IMG/VR virus record: IMGVR_UViG_3300030104_001871
Coordinates: 1-22,489 of that record
Strand: one strand, 5' to 3'
From: a virus
Length of the DNA: 22,489 nt
Under the pieces are notes generated by a model that was given only the letters and a program-made list of their open reading frames with translations, was not told where the DNA came from and did no database searches. Position numbers and translations under genes: made by a program. Of this stretch, positions 1 through 6,789 are shown one piece after another (the first letter of the stretch is position 1; each line of letters starts with the position of its first letter).

Positions 1-20
1 TATTATACAAGAACTTCAAT

Positions 21-341
21 TTAGATTTTACCCCCCCCTTCCCTAGATTCTTTTCCTGATTTAGAGTTATGATGGTAATGGCAAAGAGATTGTAAATTAT
101 TTATATCTAATCCCAACTCATTATTATCCCTGTATCTAACTATATGATCAACTACTTCTGCCTCTGTTATCTTATCATCCTTCAAACATTCAACGCAAAA
201 AGGATTGTTCCTGATGTAATACTTTCTAAGATTCCTCCATGCAGTACTATGATAAAACTTCTGTGTACTCTCATCAGTTCTACCTCTGAATGGAACTCTC
301 TTTCCCATCCACCATCTTCTTCTTTTGTTAGGCTTTTTCAT
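21..341 (-). CDS. HNH endonuclease
   Basis: A 106-residue HNH homing/packaging-type nuclease. A basic N-terminus (residues 1-20) is followed by a zinc-binding pair C49/C52, the catalytic D65-H66 in a VVDHI context, the Asn pair N81/N82, and the second metal ligands C87/H90 with H91-N92. This is the typical short HNH layout. In HK97-like phages such genes stand directly before the small terminase and their products assist cos cleavage. Here the gene ends near the left edge while terS lies at the right edge, which fits if the molecule is circular. It overlaps the upstream DnaA-like gene by 14 bp. The last codons cross a run of eight G on the coding strand, so the exact C-terminus depends on that homopolymer being read correctly. 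Confidence 0.9.
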   Translation of the reverse strand: MKKPNKRRRWWMGKRVPFRGRTDESTQKFYHSTAWRNLRKYYIRNNPFCVECLKDDKITEAEVVDHIVRYRDNNELGLDINNLQSLCHYHHNSKSGKESREGGGKI

Positions 342-744
342 GCTGTCTAAATACTTCTAGAATAGCTTCTGTCTTACTGTTAGGAGTAGTGTACATCTTT
401 AGGCATTGCTTTATCTGTTCTCTCATTGTAAAATGTTCAGGATAAACTCCTCTATCTACTGAATGTTTTAAGGTATTAATATACTTATCAAATGGAGCTG
501 ATTCTTTTATAAACTTAACTGAATGAATAATAGTAGCATGATTAGATCCTGTTAATCTACCTATCTCTGTCCATGATAATAGCTCCTTCTCATGTAAATA
601 GTATCTTAATAGATGCCTAGCTACAGCTATATTCTTCTCCCTACTTAATCCTAATATATCTGCTGGACATACATTCATTAGCTTAGATGTAAAATCTAAT
701 GCTTCTGTTAGTTTCTCTGTTCGTAATGTTTTAATCTTTCTCAT
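328..744 (-). CDS. DnaA domain IV-like replication initiator or regulator
   Basis: This 138-residue protein resembles the C-terminal DNA-binding domain of DnaA without the AAA+ ATPase. Residues about 14-95 follow the domain IV pattern: a helix, a loop with basic residues (R35, K37), a helix around ARHLLRYYL, then the helix-turn-helix SWTEIGRLTG with the signature NHATIIHSVKFI (68-79). In bacterial DnaA that signature begins D-H-T-T, so His and the second Thr are kept while Asp becomes Asn and the first Thr becomes Ala. About 43 extra C-terminal residues have no recognised domain. The start codon abuts an array of 10-bp repeats resembling DnaA boxes. I infer that it binds them to start replication, control its own gene, or recruit host factors. 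It could also be only a transcriptional regulator. Confidence 0.78.
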   Translation of the reverse strand: MRKIKTLRTEKLTEALDFTSKLMNVCPADILGLSREKNIAVARHLLRYYLHEKELLSWTEIGRLTGSNHATIIHSVKFIKESAPFDKYINTLKHSVDRGVYPEHFTMREQIKQCLKMYTTPNSKTEAILEVFRQHEKA

Positions 745-783
745 TGTGTCTAATTGTCTAGTCTTGTCTAGTCTTGTGTCTAA
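744..783. repeat. Iteron-like array of four 10-bp units
   Basis: Four contiguous 10-bp units in A-B-B-A order, read on the plus strand: TTGTGTCTAA (744-753), TTGTCTAGTC (754-763), TTGTCTAGTC (764-773), TTGTGTCTAA (774-783). On the minus strand the A unit contains TTAGACACA, which differs from the DnaA-box consensus TTATNCACA at one specified base. The last base of unit 1 overlaps the first base of the DnaA-like gene's start codon, so binding would also affect that gene's expression. The 10-bp period would place every unit on one face of the helix. Confidence 0.8.
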
Positions 784-835
784 TTTTAATCCCTTTGTTT
801 ATAAAGGCTGTAGTACTATTTAGCCATATCTTTAT

Positions 836-853
836 AATATTATTAATAATATT
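836..853. repeat. 18-bp perfect AT palindrome
   Basis: AATATTATTAATAATATT reads the same on both strands and lies in the middle of the AT-rich region between the two repeat clusters. It could aid strand opening or bind a dimeric protein. It has no GC pairs and no T-tract context, so it is not a terminator. Confidence 0.6.
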
Positions 854-900
854 TAGTATATATATATAATATATAAAGAAAAATAAACTCTTTTTATTCT

Positions 901-1038
901 CTATTTCTTGTGTCTTGTGTCTAATTCACCTGTATCATCCTCATCTTCAGCATCTTCCTCATAGACATAATCATCATCTTCTGTCTGATTTGCTGGATGA
1001 TATGGCAAATAATCCCACCAATCCTCCCAATTACTCAT
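901..1038 (-). CDS. Small highly acidic protein
   Basis: A 45-residue ORF beginning MSNWEDWWDY. Its second half is dominated by Asp and Glu (residues 20-40) and it ends in a short basic tail, RHKK. The start overlaps the last codons of the upstream 95-residue gene, as is usual for translationally coupled genes in this operon, which supports it being real. No family is recognised. Strong acidity in a replication operon could mean a DNA mimic or a charged partner protein, but nothing in the sequence proves this. Its 3' end contains the distal iteron. Confidence 0.6.
   Translation of the reverse strand: MSNWEDWWDYLPYHPANQTEDDDYVYEEDAEDEDDTGELDTRHKK
908..924. repeat. Distal iteron copy with partial tandem unit
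   Basis: TTGTGTC is repeated at 908-914 and 915-921, and the second copy continues to the complete unit TTGTGTCTAA (915-924), identical to the units at 744 and 774. These bases also encode the last residues of the small acidic protein at 901-1038, so the repeat is embedded in coding sequence. Confidence 0.65.
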
Positions 1039-1318
1039 CTATTTTTGTTTTAGTTTGTTCTTTAATCATATATATAAGGTCTGTTATAGAATCATATACT
1101 ACCTCTAATCTTTCCTCATCTATATCAAAGTTCTTATTAATCTGTTTCTCATAGTTATTAGCTGTACTAATAAGCCTATTAAACCATTGTTTTACTATTC
1201 CTGAATGTTTACCCTTTAGATTATATAATTGCTCATTAAAGCTCTTATATGTAGCTAACATTAATATTAAATCTATCTGTTCTTCTTTTGTCATCTTAGA
1301 AAGGTGTTTCCCATTCAT
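1031..1318 (-). CDS. Hypothetical helical protein
   Basis: A 95-residue protein, rich in Lys, Glu and Asn, predicted by eye to be almost entirely alpha-helical. It has no signal peptide, membrane segment or known motif. It overlaps the 3' end of the primase/helicase gene by 23 bp and the start of the acidic ORF by 8 bp, so it is part of the replication operon. I do not recognise the family. An accessory role in replication is suggested only by position. Confidence 0.7.
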   Translation of the reverse strand: MNGKHLSKMTKEEQIDLILMLATYKSFNEQLYNLKGKHSGIVKQWFNRLISTANNYEKQINKNFDIDEERLEVVYDSITDLIYMIKEQTKTKIDE

Positions 1319-3494
1319 CCTCAGTTAATTTCTCCATTTGCGATACTCTACCCACATAATAGCCTCTTAACTGTTTACCATCTACTGATTTTCTTCCTGC
1401 TGCATATCCTAGCTGTTTCATAGCTCTAGATACATTATATGTAGTTAATCGTATTTTGCTCTCAGAAATAGCTACTAAATCCTGTAATATCTCTGTATTA
1501 GATAAGAACTGCCCTGAGTTTTCAGGAACTATTCTAAAGTTCTTAATAATCAGCTCTCTCTCAGAAGTTACAACCTCAAAATCTTTGTTAATAGATTCTC
1601 TCTTATTAGCCTCTTCATTAGTTAGCTGGTAATTAAAGCCATCTCTATATAACTGCCAAGCCTGTCGCCATACATTACTAATATTAATAGATGTATAAGA
1701 AAAGTTAATATCTAATACTGCAAAACATAGCCATCTAGTATTCTCTATATCAGCTAGAAAATCAGTTCTATTTGTTGATCCAAAGAAATTACATCTTCTA
1801 GGCTGTTCTACTTCATTGACAGCATATGCTTTCCTCTCCTTAACTACAGATTTAGATATAATAGCTTTTAGCTTATTTATCTCTACATATGAGAGAGATG
1901 ATAGCTCCTCTAAGTTATATATAAAGTTCTCTGAGAATCTAAACTCTGTATCTTTATTATCAGCCAATGGAGATTCTGTATAGTACTTATTACCGAATGG
2001 ATTCAAGTACCTTAGAAATGTACTCTTTCCTGTTCCCTGTTTCTCTCCTACCAATACAAAAACTATTCTATTCTCTTTATTATATAAGCTACAGGCAATA
2101 CATCTCACTAATGCCTTTCTAAACATCTCTACAAAATATTCAGTATCATCTGTAGATATATGCTCTGCTAATTGTCTAATATAATCAGGCTCATCTTTTT
2201 TATAATCTTCTAGATTAATAAAGTATTCAATAAATGGATTATAGCTAGGGACAAAATCAGAGTTTAGTAATGATTTAATTCTATCTAATCCAAACTTAAA
2301 TCCTGAATGCTGGAGATCTCTATAGACATCATTAATATTAAGTAATTTAAAATCTTTTTCTTCTTTCTTTTTAAAATCTGTAGTTTGTGTTATTTCATTA
2401 GATAAGAACTCATATTTGCTATTCAGATAATGCTCCACCTTTACTATCATAGGCTTATTATCTAAATTAAATTCATCTCTATATTTAGAAAATACATTAT
2501 TAAATATAACTCTAATATCTGAGCCATCTAACTCAAACATTTCACCACATTTTATTACATCTGAGTTAGTCCAATTATTACCAGCTCTATTCAATGCTCT
2601 AGCATAATCTTCTACAGATTGAGATTTCGCTAGTTTTTTAAAATCTTTTTTTGTATCTTCAATATAAAGAGGACGAAGTTTACCATTATTAATACCATCT
2701 ATAATAGTACGAATAGCTCCATCTAAATCTCTAGGATTCCTCTGTGAAATAGCATCTACTAAAGCTCCTTCACATTCAATTTCATCAAGTACTCCACCTG
2801 CGACATACCCCCCCATGAGGTTAGCAGCAGATAGGAGTACTTTATGCTTATCACCATCAGGAGCAGAAAGTACCATCTCTACAGCATTCTTTATTATATG
2901 AGAGTACCCTAAAACTCTCTTAGCTGGAGATAATACTTTCTTTGGTTTTACCTCCTGAATTTTTATCTGTTTACTTTCTTCTACATCTGTATATTCTTTA
3001 GCAGTAGGATTAAAAAATAAATGAGGATCATATGAAATATATCTAGGCCTAGATAAATCTTTACAAGCCTTATCTACCTCTATCCCATATGTTTCCATAT
3101 AATACCTCTGCAATGATAAAAATGTTTCTTTATGCTTATCACCTTTAATCTTTACTATTACAGCCAATCCATTCCCTGAACATGATATAAATAGATATTC
3201 TGTATAAGGATCTAAAGATAACAGCCCTCTAATATCTTCTAGATTAGGTATATTATCTATGTCTATAATAATCCTATCATTATGCTCTTTCAGTCCCTTG
3301 TCATTTCTTTTGGAAAATGTACCTGAACCTGTAAAATAAGGTAATGATGTTTTTATACTCTTATCTCCTGATTCTCTCAGCTTCTCTATAGGAGCTTTCC
3401 ATCTTCCTCTTTTAATACCATCCATTACTTTAGATATAGGTACATCTATGCCTCCTGTAGTTTGTTTTATGTTTGGGAATATTGTTGTATTCAT
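1296..3494 (-). CDS. Primase/helicase with BT4734-VirE N-terminal domain and VapE-like ATPase
   Basis: A 732-residue two-part replication protein. Residues about 1-170 match the BT4734/VirE-type N-terminal domain common in Bacteroidetes mobile elements. They include an IIIDIDN acidic pair (D78, D80), SGNGLAVIV (106-114) and SRPRYISYDPHLFFNP (148-163), a layout reminiscent of archaeo-eukaryotic primase folds. A middle segment (about 195-300) resembles a PriCT-like linker. The C-terminal half is a VapE/SF3-like ATPase with Walker A GEKQGTGKS (483-491), an acidic NLEELSS Walker B region (527-533) and the sensor-like FFGSTNR (570-576). The likely role is priming and unwinding at the phage origin. 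With no phage DNA polymerase present, it would work with the host polymerase. Primase activity is inferred; the ATPase assignment is firmer. Confidence 0.85.
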   Translation of the reverse strand: MNTTIFPNIKQTTGGIDVPISKVMDGIKRGRWKAPIEKLRESGDKSIKTSLPYFTGSGTFSKRNDKGLKEHNDRIIIDIDNIPNLEDIRGLLSLDPYTEYLFISCSGNGLAVIVKIKGDKHKETFLSLQRYYMETYGIEVDKACKDLSRPRYISYDPHLFFNPTAKEYTDVEESKQIKIQEVKPKKVLSPAKRVLGYSHIIKNAVEMVLSAPDGDKHKVLLSAANLMGGYVAGGVLDEIECEGALVDAISQRNPRDLDGAIRTIIDGINNGKLRPLYIEDTKKDFKKLAKSQSVEDYARALNRAGNNWTNSDVIKCGEMFELDGSDIRVIFNNVFSKYRDEFNLDNKPMIVKVEHYLNSKYEFLSNEITQTTDFKKKEEKDFKLLNINDVYRDLQHSGFKFGLDRIKSLLNSDFVPSYNPFIEYFINLEDYKKDEPDYIRQLAEHISTDDTEYFVEMFRKALVRCIACSLYNKENRIVFVLVGEKQGTGKSTFLRYLNPFGNKYYTESPLADNKDTEFRFSENFIYNLEELSSLSYVEINKLKAIISKSVVKERKAYAVNEVEQPRRCNFFGSTNRTDFLADIENTRWLCFAVLDINFSYTSINISNVWRQAWQLYRDGFNYQLTNEEANKRESINKDFEVVTSERELIIKNFRIVPENSGQFLSNTEILQDLVAISESKIRLTTYNVSRAMKQLGYAAGRKSVDGKQLRGYYVGRVSQMEKLTEDEWETPF

Positions 3495-3497
3495 ATC

Positions 3498-3926
3498 TTA
3501 TATATACATACTATTCATAAATTCAGCATAATCATTATAGTTCCTAGCTATATAATATATACCTCCAGCATCATTAATCTCTACCTCTATCACTCTCTGA
3601 TCAGCAGATTGCTTATCCTTTCCAATCTTAACCTCTACACCGAAGAATTGACCATTTATAATACCTATTATATCAGGTATTCCCTTTCTCATTCCTCCCT
3701 TTCTCCATTGCCCTCTTTTACCATCATAAACTCCCATAGTATTAATTCTGTAAGCTATACCTCCTCTAATTTTAAAATCTACTACTATAGCCTTAGTAAG
3801 TTCATTAGATGTTTTATCTTTATAGTTTGTTCTAGGAACAGCAAAATCAGGAACAGAGGAATATTTTCCACAATTCAATTCAAATGCAAATGCATTCAGC
3901 TCTTTTAAATCTTTAGGTAAGTTCAT
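3498..3926 (-). CDS. VRR-NUC family nuclease
   Basis: A 142-residue PD-(D/E)XK nuclease of VRR-NUC type. The core is GIPDIIGIINGQFFGVEVKIGKD with active-site D85, E98 and K100, followed by the helix containing Q110 and ending in AGGIYYIARN, a classic VRR-NUC sequence of events. Such stand-alone phage proteins are thought to cleave branched DNA or act as Holliday-junction-resolvase-like enzymes. It overlaps the methyltransferase gene upstream by 14 bp and lies 3 bp before the primase/helicase gene, so all three are probably made from one message. Confidence 0.83.
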   Translation of the reverse strand: MNLPKDLKELNAFAFELNCGKYSSVPDFAVPRTNYKDKTSNELTKAIVVDFKIRGGIAYRINTMGVYDGKRGQWRKGGMRKGIPDIIGIINGQFFGVEVKIGKDKQSADQRVIEVEINDAGGIYYIARNYNDYAEFMNSMYI

Positions 3927-4578
3927 TGATATATATTTTTTTTTCTGTTGATTTTATAATCTCTATACATAATTCTGATGGAATTTTAGATCTTTCATAA
4001 TTTCCTTTTTTTCCCTGTGTACCTGTTCTATTACCTCTAGGAGCAGGCTCATGATGACAATTAATATTACCATTATGACATTCATCTCTAGGAATCCATC
4101 CATTTGGATTAAATATAGAGTATAAATTATTAGTAAATATATCTGTAGGTTTTGCTGCAATATCTCCATATTTACAATACCAAACTGTAGTTCTAGGTAT
4201 GCCTTTTATAAATGATTGCTTTCTAAATAATCCTCTTGGATTTTCTATGTAATAAATACAGTTAAAATGTTTTATTATTTTTAGTGTATTTTTAACAAGC
4301 CTATCAGATTTATATGCAAAATCACTCCATGTTCTCTGAGGATGTTTTTTGTTAGGTCTATGAAACCTAATCCCAGCTATAGAATAAGTAGTACATGGAG
4401 GAGATGCCCATATCATATCAGGATTAAAAGGAATCATATCAGGAGTTAAATCTTCTATATCTATAGATAAATCTATTCCCTCAAAATCTTTTACATCAAC
4501 ACTAAAAACTTTATGACCTCTAGCTTCTGCTATTTTACCTATACTTCTAGATCCTGCAAATAATTCTAATATCTTCAT
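3913..4578 (-). CDS. DNA (cytosine-5) methyltransferase
   Basis: A 221-residue compact C5 methyltransferase. Motif I is LELFAGSRSIG (4-14), which binds S-adenosylmethionine. Motif IV is ASPPCTTYS (58-66) with catalytic C62. Motif VI is IENPRG (111-116). A KPTDIFTN stretch (143-150) stands where motif VIII is expected. It is much shorter than bacterial Dcm enzymes (about 400 residues) and has little room for a target-recognition domain, as often seen in phage orphan methyltransferases. The probable role is protection of phage DNA from host restriction. No cognate restriction enzyme is evident nearby. It meets the upstream exonuclease gene with a 4-bp overlap. Confidence 0.9.
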   Translation of the reverse strand: MKILELFAGSRSIGKIAEARGHKVFSVDVKDFEGIDLSIDIEDLTPDMIPFNPDMIWASPPCTTYSIAGIRFHRPNKKHPQRTWSDFAYKSDRLVKNTLKIIKHFNCIYYIENPRGLFRKQSFIKGIPRTTVWYCKYGDIAAKPTDIFTNNLYSIFNPNGWIPRDECHNGNINCHHEPAPRGNRTGTQGKKGNYERSKIPSELCIEIIKSTEKKIYINELT

Positions 4579-5309
4579 CTTAAATATTCAGGTAATTGTA
4601 AATGAAAATAATTTAAAGCAATTCTATGGTCATAAGCATTATTCTCTCCCTTCCATTCTTTAAACTGCTGTATTAGTTTTTCTAACTCTGAGTTTGCATA
4701 TTCTAGTAGCTTTGTATCAAGTTTAAATACAGATACTGCATAAGGAGGATTCTTCTCTACTGCTATTATATAATAATCATATATATCCATCAATCTGCAA
4801 TAGATAGCAGCTTGTAGATGATATTTCATATTCCAAGAATCTCTCTGAAATTTGTGAGGCTCAGATGATACAGTAGTTTTTAAATCTAAAATATAATCAT
4901 TAGCCAAACCATCAATAAATCCATGAAATTCTACTCCTTCTATAGTTCCTTTAAAATATTTTTCTGTGGCTTTTATTCCTGACAATAATTCAGATGCTTT
5001 ACTATGAGAGAATACACTATTTTTTACATTAATAGCATCATTCAATTCACTTTGTTTTATTATCTGTTTATCAAGATTAGCCTCCTTAAAATGATTCCAT
5101 ACTTTTCCTGCCCTTCTTCCATCCCATACAGAATAATCATCTAGAAATAAATCTTCCTCTAATACCAACTTATGTATTAGCCTTCCTTGAGCCATAGCAG
5201 GAGTATCTTTTCTCTCTCTATTCTTATAAGATAAGAAATGAGCTGGAGATACAGAGAAACTCTTTAAACTGCTATAACTTAATGGAGTATATTTAGAATG
5301 GAAGGTCAT
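4575..5309 (-). CDS. PD-(D/E)XK exonuclease (RecE/RecB-like)
   Basis: A 244-residue exonuclease of the RecE C-terminal/DUF3799-like group. Key features are SYSSLKSF near the N-terminus, GRLIHKLVLE with H46, FHGFIDG with D133, LDLKTT with D142 and K144, and the YHLQAAIYCRL helix with Q166, giving the standard H...D...DxK...Q set. It would resect double-stranded ends during recombination-dependent replication. It overlaps the upstream single-strand-binding gene by 17 bp, matching the common exonuclease plus ssDNA-binding/annealing pair. No RecT or Erf annealing protein is seen, so the neighbouring SSB may fill that place. Confidence 0.87.
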   Translation of the reverse strand: MTFHSKYTPLSYSSLKSFSVSPAHFLSYKNRERKDTPAMAQGRLIHKLVLEEDLFLDDYSVWDGRRAGKVWNHFKEANLDKQIIKQSELNDAINVKNSVFSHSKASELLSGIKATEKYFKGTIEGVEFHGFIDGLANDYILDLKTTVSSEPHKFQRDSWNMKYHLQAAIYCRLMDIYDYYIIAVEKNPPYAVSVFKLDTKLLEYANSELEKLIQQFKEWKGENNAYDHRIALNYFHLQLPEYLR

Positions 5310-5814
5310 CCTCTACTAATTCTTTAGTTACAAATGGATTATCACCTGTGAACAATGCAGTTAAATCTACAGGAGTATTCTTGTAAGCATCTTTAACATC
5401 TTTAGATAATGCTTTGTGAGGCTTGGGCGATACAGTATATTCTGTAGATAAGCCTTCTCCTGTTCTAGTAACTTTAATATCATATTTCATAGGATCTCCC
5501 CAATCTTCATCCTTAGATAAAGCAGATATTTCATTCTGAATAGATGACTGTGTTAATTGTAATATATTAACAGATTTATCTCTGTAGTTATATACTACCA
5601 ATCCCCAAAAATGTTTGTGTTTATCATTGTCAAAATCAGATGCAGGAGGAAGGTTATCAGTCATTCTAAATCTAATAGGCTTCCCATTAGACCAATTTTC
5701 ATATCCTACTACTGCTTTAGATAATATTCTAAAGGTATTATCACCTTTTAAGAATTTAAAATATCCACCTTTTGAAGTTTTAGGCACTTCATAGCCTTTA
5801 GGTAAAAAATTCAT
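5293..5814 (-). CDS. Single-stranded DNA-binding protein (probable)
   Basis: A 173-residue protein that I assign as a phage SSB. It begins with a Lys/Gly/aromatic-rich segment (KGGYFKFLKGDNTFRIL), has aromatic beta-type stretches such as HFWGLVVYNY (68-77), and ends in the acidic tip VEDDLPF (167-173). That tip closely resembles the DDDIPF tail through which bacterial SSBs recruit partner enzymes. The conserved fold cannot be confirmed by eye, and T7 gp2.5 or T4 gp32-type binders are equally possible models. The next gene downstream is the exonuclease (17-bp overlap), which supports a role in recombination and replication. Confidence 0.7.
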   Translation of the reverse strand: MNFLPKGYEVPKTSKGGYFKFLKGDNTFRILSKAVVGYENWSNGKPIRFRMTDNLPPASDFDNDKHKHFWGLVVYNYRDKSVNILQLTQSSIQNEISALSKDEDWGDPMKYDIKVTRTGEGLSTEYTVSPKPHKALSKDVKDAYKNTPVDLTALFTGDNPFVTKELVEDDLPF

Positions 5815-5815
5815 G

Positions 5816-6100
5816 TTATATAAATTTAGTTAAAAAATCAGTTACTTTTCCAAGACCTGCAGCCCATTCTAATATATTAGATTCTTTGTATGATAATGCT
5901 GTTATTACATTAGTAGATGCTATCTCATAAGAATAAAAATCATCTATCTGTATAATCTTTATACGAGTACAGCTAACATCATTATTAGATTCATGTATCT
6001 TATATAAATACAATGCATCTTCAACAGTATCATCTTTAAAATAAGCTGGGCAAATAATATCCTTTTCTCCTTCAGGAGTTAATAATTTTACTTTTTTCAT
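5816..6100 (-). CDS. Hypothetical protein, first gene of the early operon
   Basis: A 94-residue protein with no recognised family. The N-terminal half is beta-like with two cysteines (IICPAYF and VSCTRIKII) and the C-terminus is a probable helix (ILEWAAGLGKVTDFLTKFI). It has no membrane segment. It is the first gene after the best promoter of the window, whose -7 element ends only 4 bp before the start codon, so the message is probably leaderless or nearly so. Being promoter-proximal, it may be an early host-takeover or regulatory protein, but this is a guess from position. Confidence 0.7.
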   Translation of the reverse strand: MKKVKLLTPEGEKDIICPAYFKDDTVEDALYLYKIHESNNDVSCTRIKIIQIDDFYSYEIASTNVITALSYKESNILEWAAGLGKVTDFLTKFI

Positions 6101-6104
6101 ATTG

Positions 6105-6133
6105 CAAATATATTATTAAATGCGAATAATCAA
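6105..6133 (-). promoter_or_regulatory. Bacteroidetes-type promoter
   Basis: On the minus strand TTG (6133-6131) is followed after 18 bp by TATATTTG (6112-6105), an exact match to the Bacteroidetes primary-sigma consensus TTG-N(about 19)-TAnnTTTG. It lies in the only gap between the metallophosphoesterase and the 94-residue gene and points toward the replication genes. The G of the -7 element is 4 bp from the ATG at 6100, so transcription should begin at or very near the start codon. Confidence 0.8.
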
Positions 6134-6141
6134 AAGTTTTT

Positions 6142-6789
6142 TCAACAAAATGGAATGAGAATAGGAATTTTATCTTTTGTAATAACTCCACATGAGAGTT
6201 TATATGTCTTAGAAAAATGTTTAGAATATGCCATTGCATAAGATTTACGATCTACTCCACAACCTGTCTGCATGGAAAAATAATTACCTGAATATATTAT
6301 AGATGCTTCTGTATGAATATGCCCTTGCACTACATTTGATGAAAATTGTAAACATCTATTAGCTGCTCCATTTCTTCCTGATGAGCCTGTACCATGAACA
6401 AAGAGAATATCTTCTATCTTATGATGTTCTTTAAAATCCCATCCTTCTACTCCCAATACCTCATCATAATCCCTAATCCATCTAGCTGATAACCCTGAAT
6501 CAAATGCTTTTCTCCTTACTATAGCATCATGATTCCCTATGCAAACTTTAGCTTTAGGGAAGGCTTTATACCATTTCTGAATCTTTGCTATAGCTCTATC
6601 TAACTCTTCTCCTGCTCCATAACCATCAGGATCAGAATTGTGGAAGCTGGAGTAATGCATATCTATTACATCTCCTATAAATATAACTTCTCTGCATTTA
6701 TATTTCTTCTGTACAGATATACAATGCTCTAAATATCCATCTATACAGAAAGGCTCATGAATATCCCCTATTATTAAAATGTTTTTCAT
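6142..6789 (-). CDS. Calcineurin-like metallophosphoesterase
   Basis: A 215-residue phosphoesterase with the full metal-binding series: GDIHEPF (D9, H11), GDVID (D40), GNHD (85-88), VHG (H132) and GHIHTE (H157, H159). The length and layout match lambda phosphatase-like phage enzymes that hydrolyse phosphoesters in proteins, nucleotides or RNA ends. Its substrate cannot be read from the sequence. The start overlaps the DUF5675-like gene by 4 bp, so it is co-translated with the lysis-like block. It ends just before the early promoter and is thus the last gene of the rightward transcription unit. Confidence 0.9.
   Translation of the reverse strand: MKNILIIGDIHEPFCIDGYLEHCISVQKKYKCREVIFIGDVIDMHYSSFHNSDPDGYGAGEELDRAIAKIQKWYKAFPKAKVCIGNHDAIVRRKAFDSGLSARWIRDYDEVLGVEGWDFKEHHKIEDILFVHGTGSSGRNGAANRCLQFSSNVVQGHIHTEASIIYSGNYFSMQTGCGVDRKSYAMAYSKHFSKTYKLSCGVITKDKIPILIPFC

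Larger units (their letters stand above)
784..924. other. Candidate replication origin: AT-rich region between repeat clusters
   Basis: Bases 784-900 contain no credible gene. The core 811-895 is nearly all A and T, with an 18-bp perfect palindrome and long TA alternation, as expected of a DNA-unwinding element. It is flanked by the four-unit array at 744-783 and by another exact copy of the A unit at 915-924, next to a partial tandem copy at 908-914. With an adjacent DnaA-domain gene and a primase/helicase gene just upstream, an origin is the simplest reading. This is inference from architecture. The same stretch could also be a regulatory region for the DnaA-like gene, although no promoter consensus was found in it. 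Confidence 0.55.

Noticed and set aside
792-807. CCTTT/AAAGG hairpin in the candidate origin
   Set aside because: A 5-bp stem with no T-tract on either strand is too weak to call a terminator.
3462-3908. Plus-strand ORF of 148 codons opposite the VRR-NUC gene
   Set aside because: It is antisense to a gene with a clear nuclease motif, and its translation is a low-complexity Ile/Ser/Tyr/Leu string typical of the complement of an AT-rich gene.
3963-4169. Minus-strand 68-codon ORF in another frame of the methyltransferase
   Set aside because: It is completely inside the methyltransferase gene in another frame and consists of hydrophobic, low-complexity residues.
21-4578. HNH, VRR-NUC and methyltransferase as a restriction-modification system
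   Set aside because: The nucleases belong to phage packaging and replication/recombination families and are embedded in those operons; there is no sign of a paired restriction enzyme.
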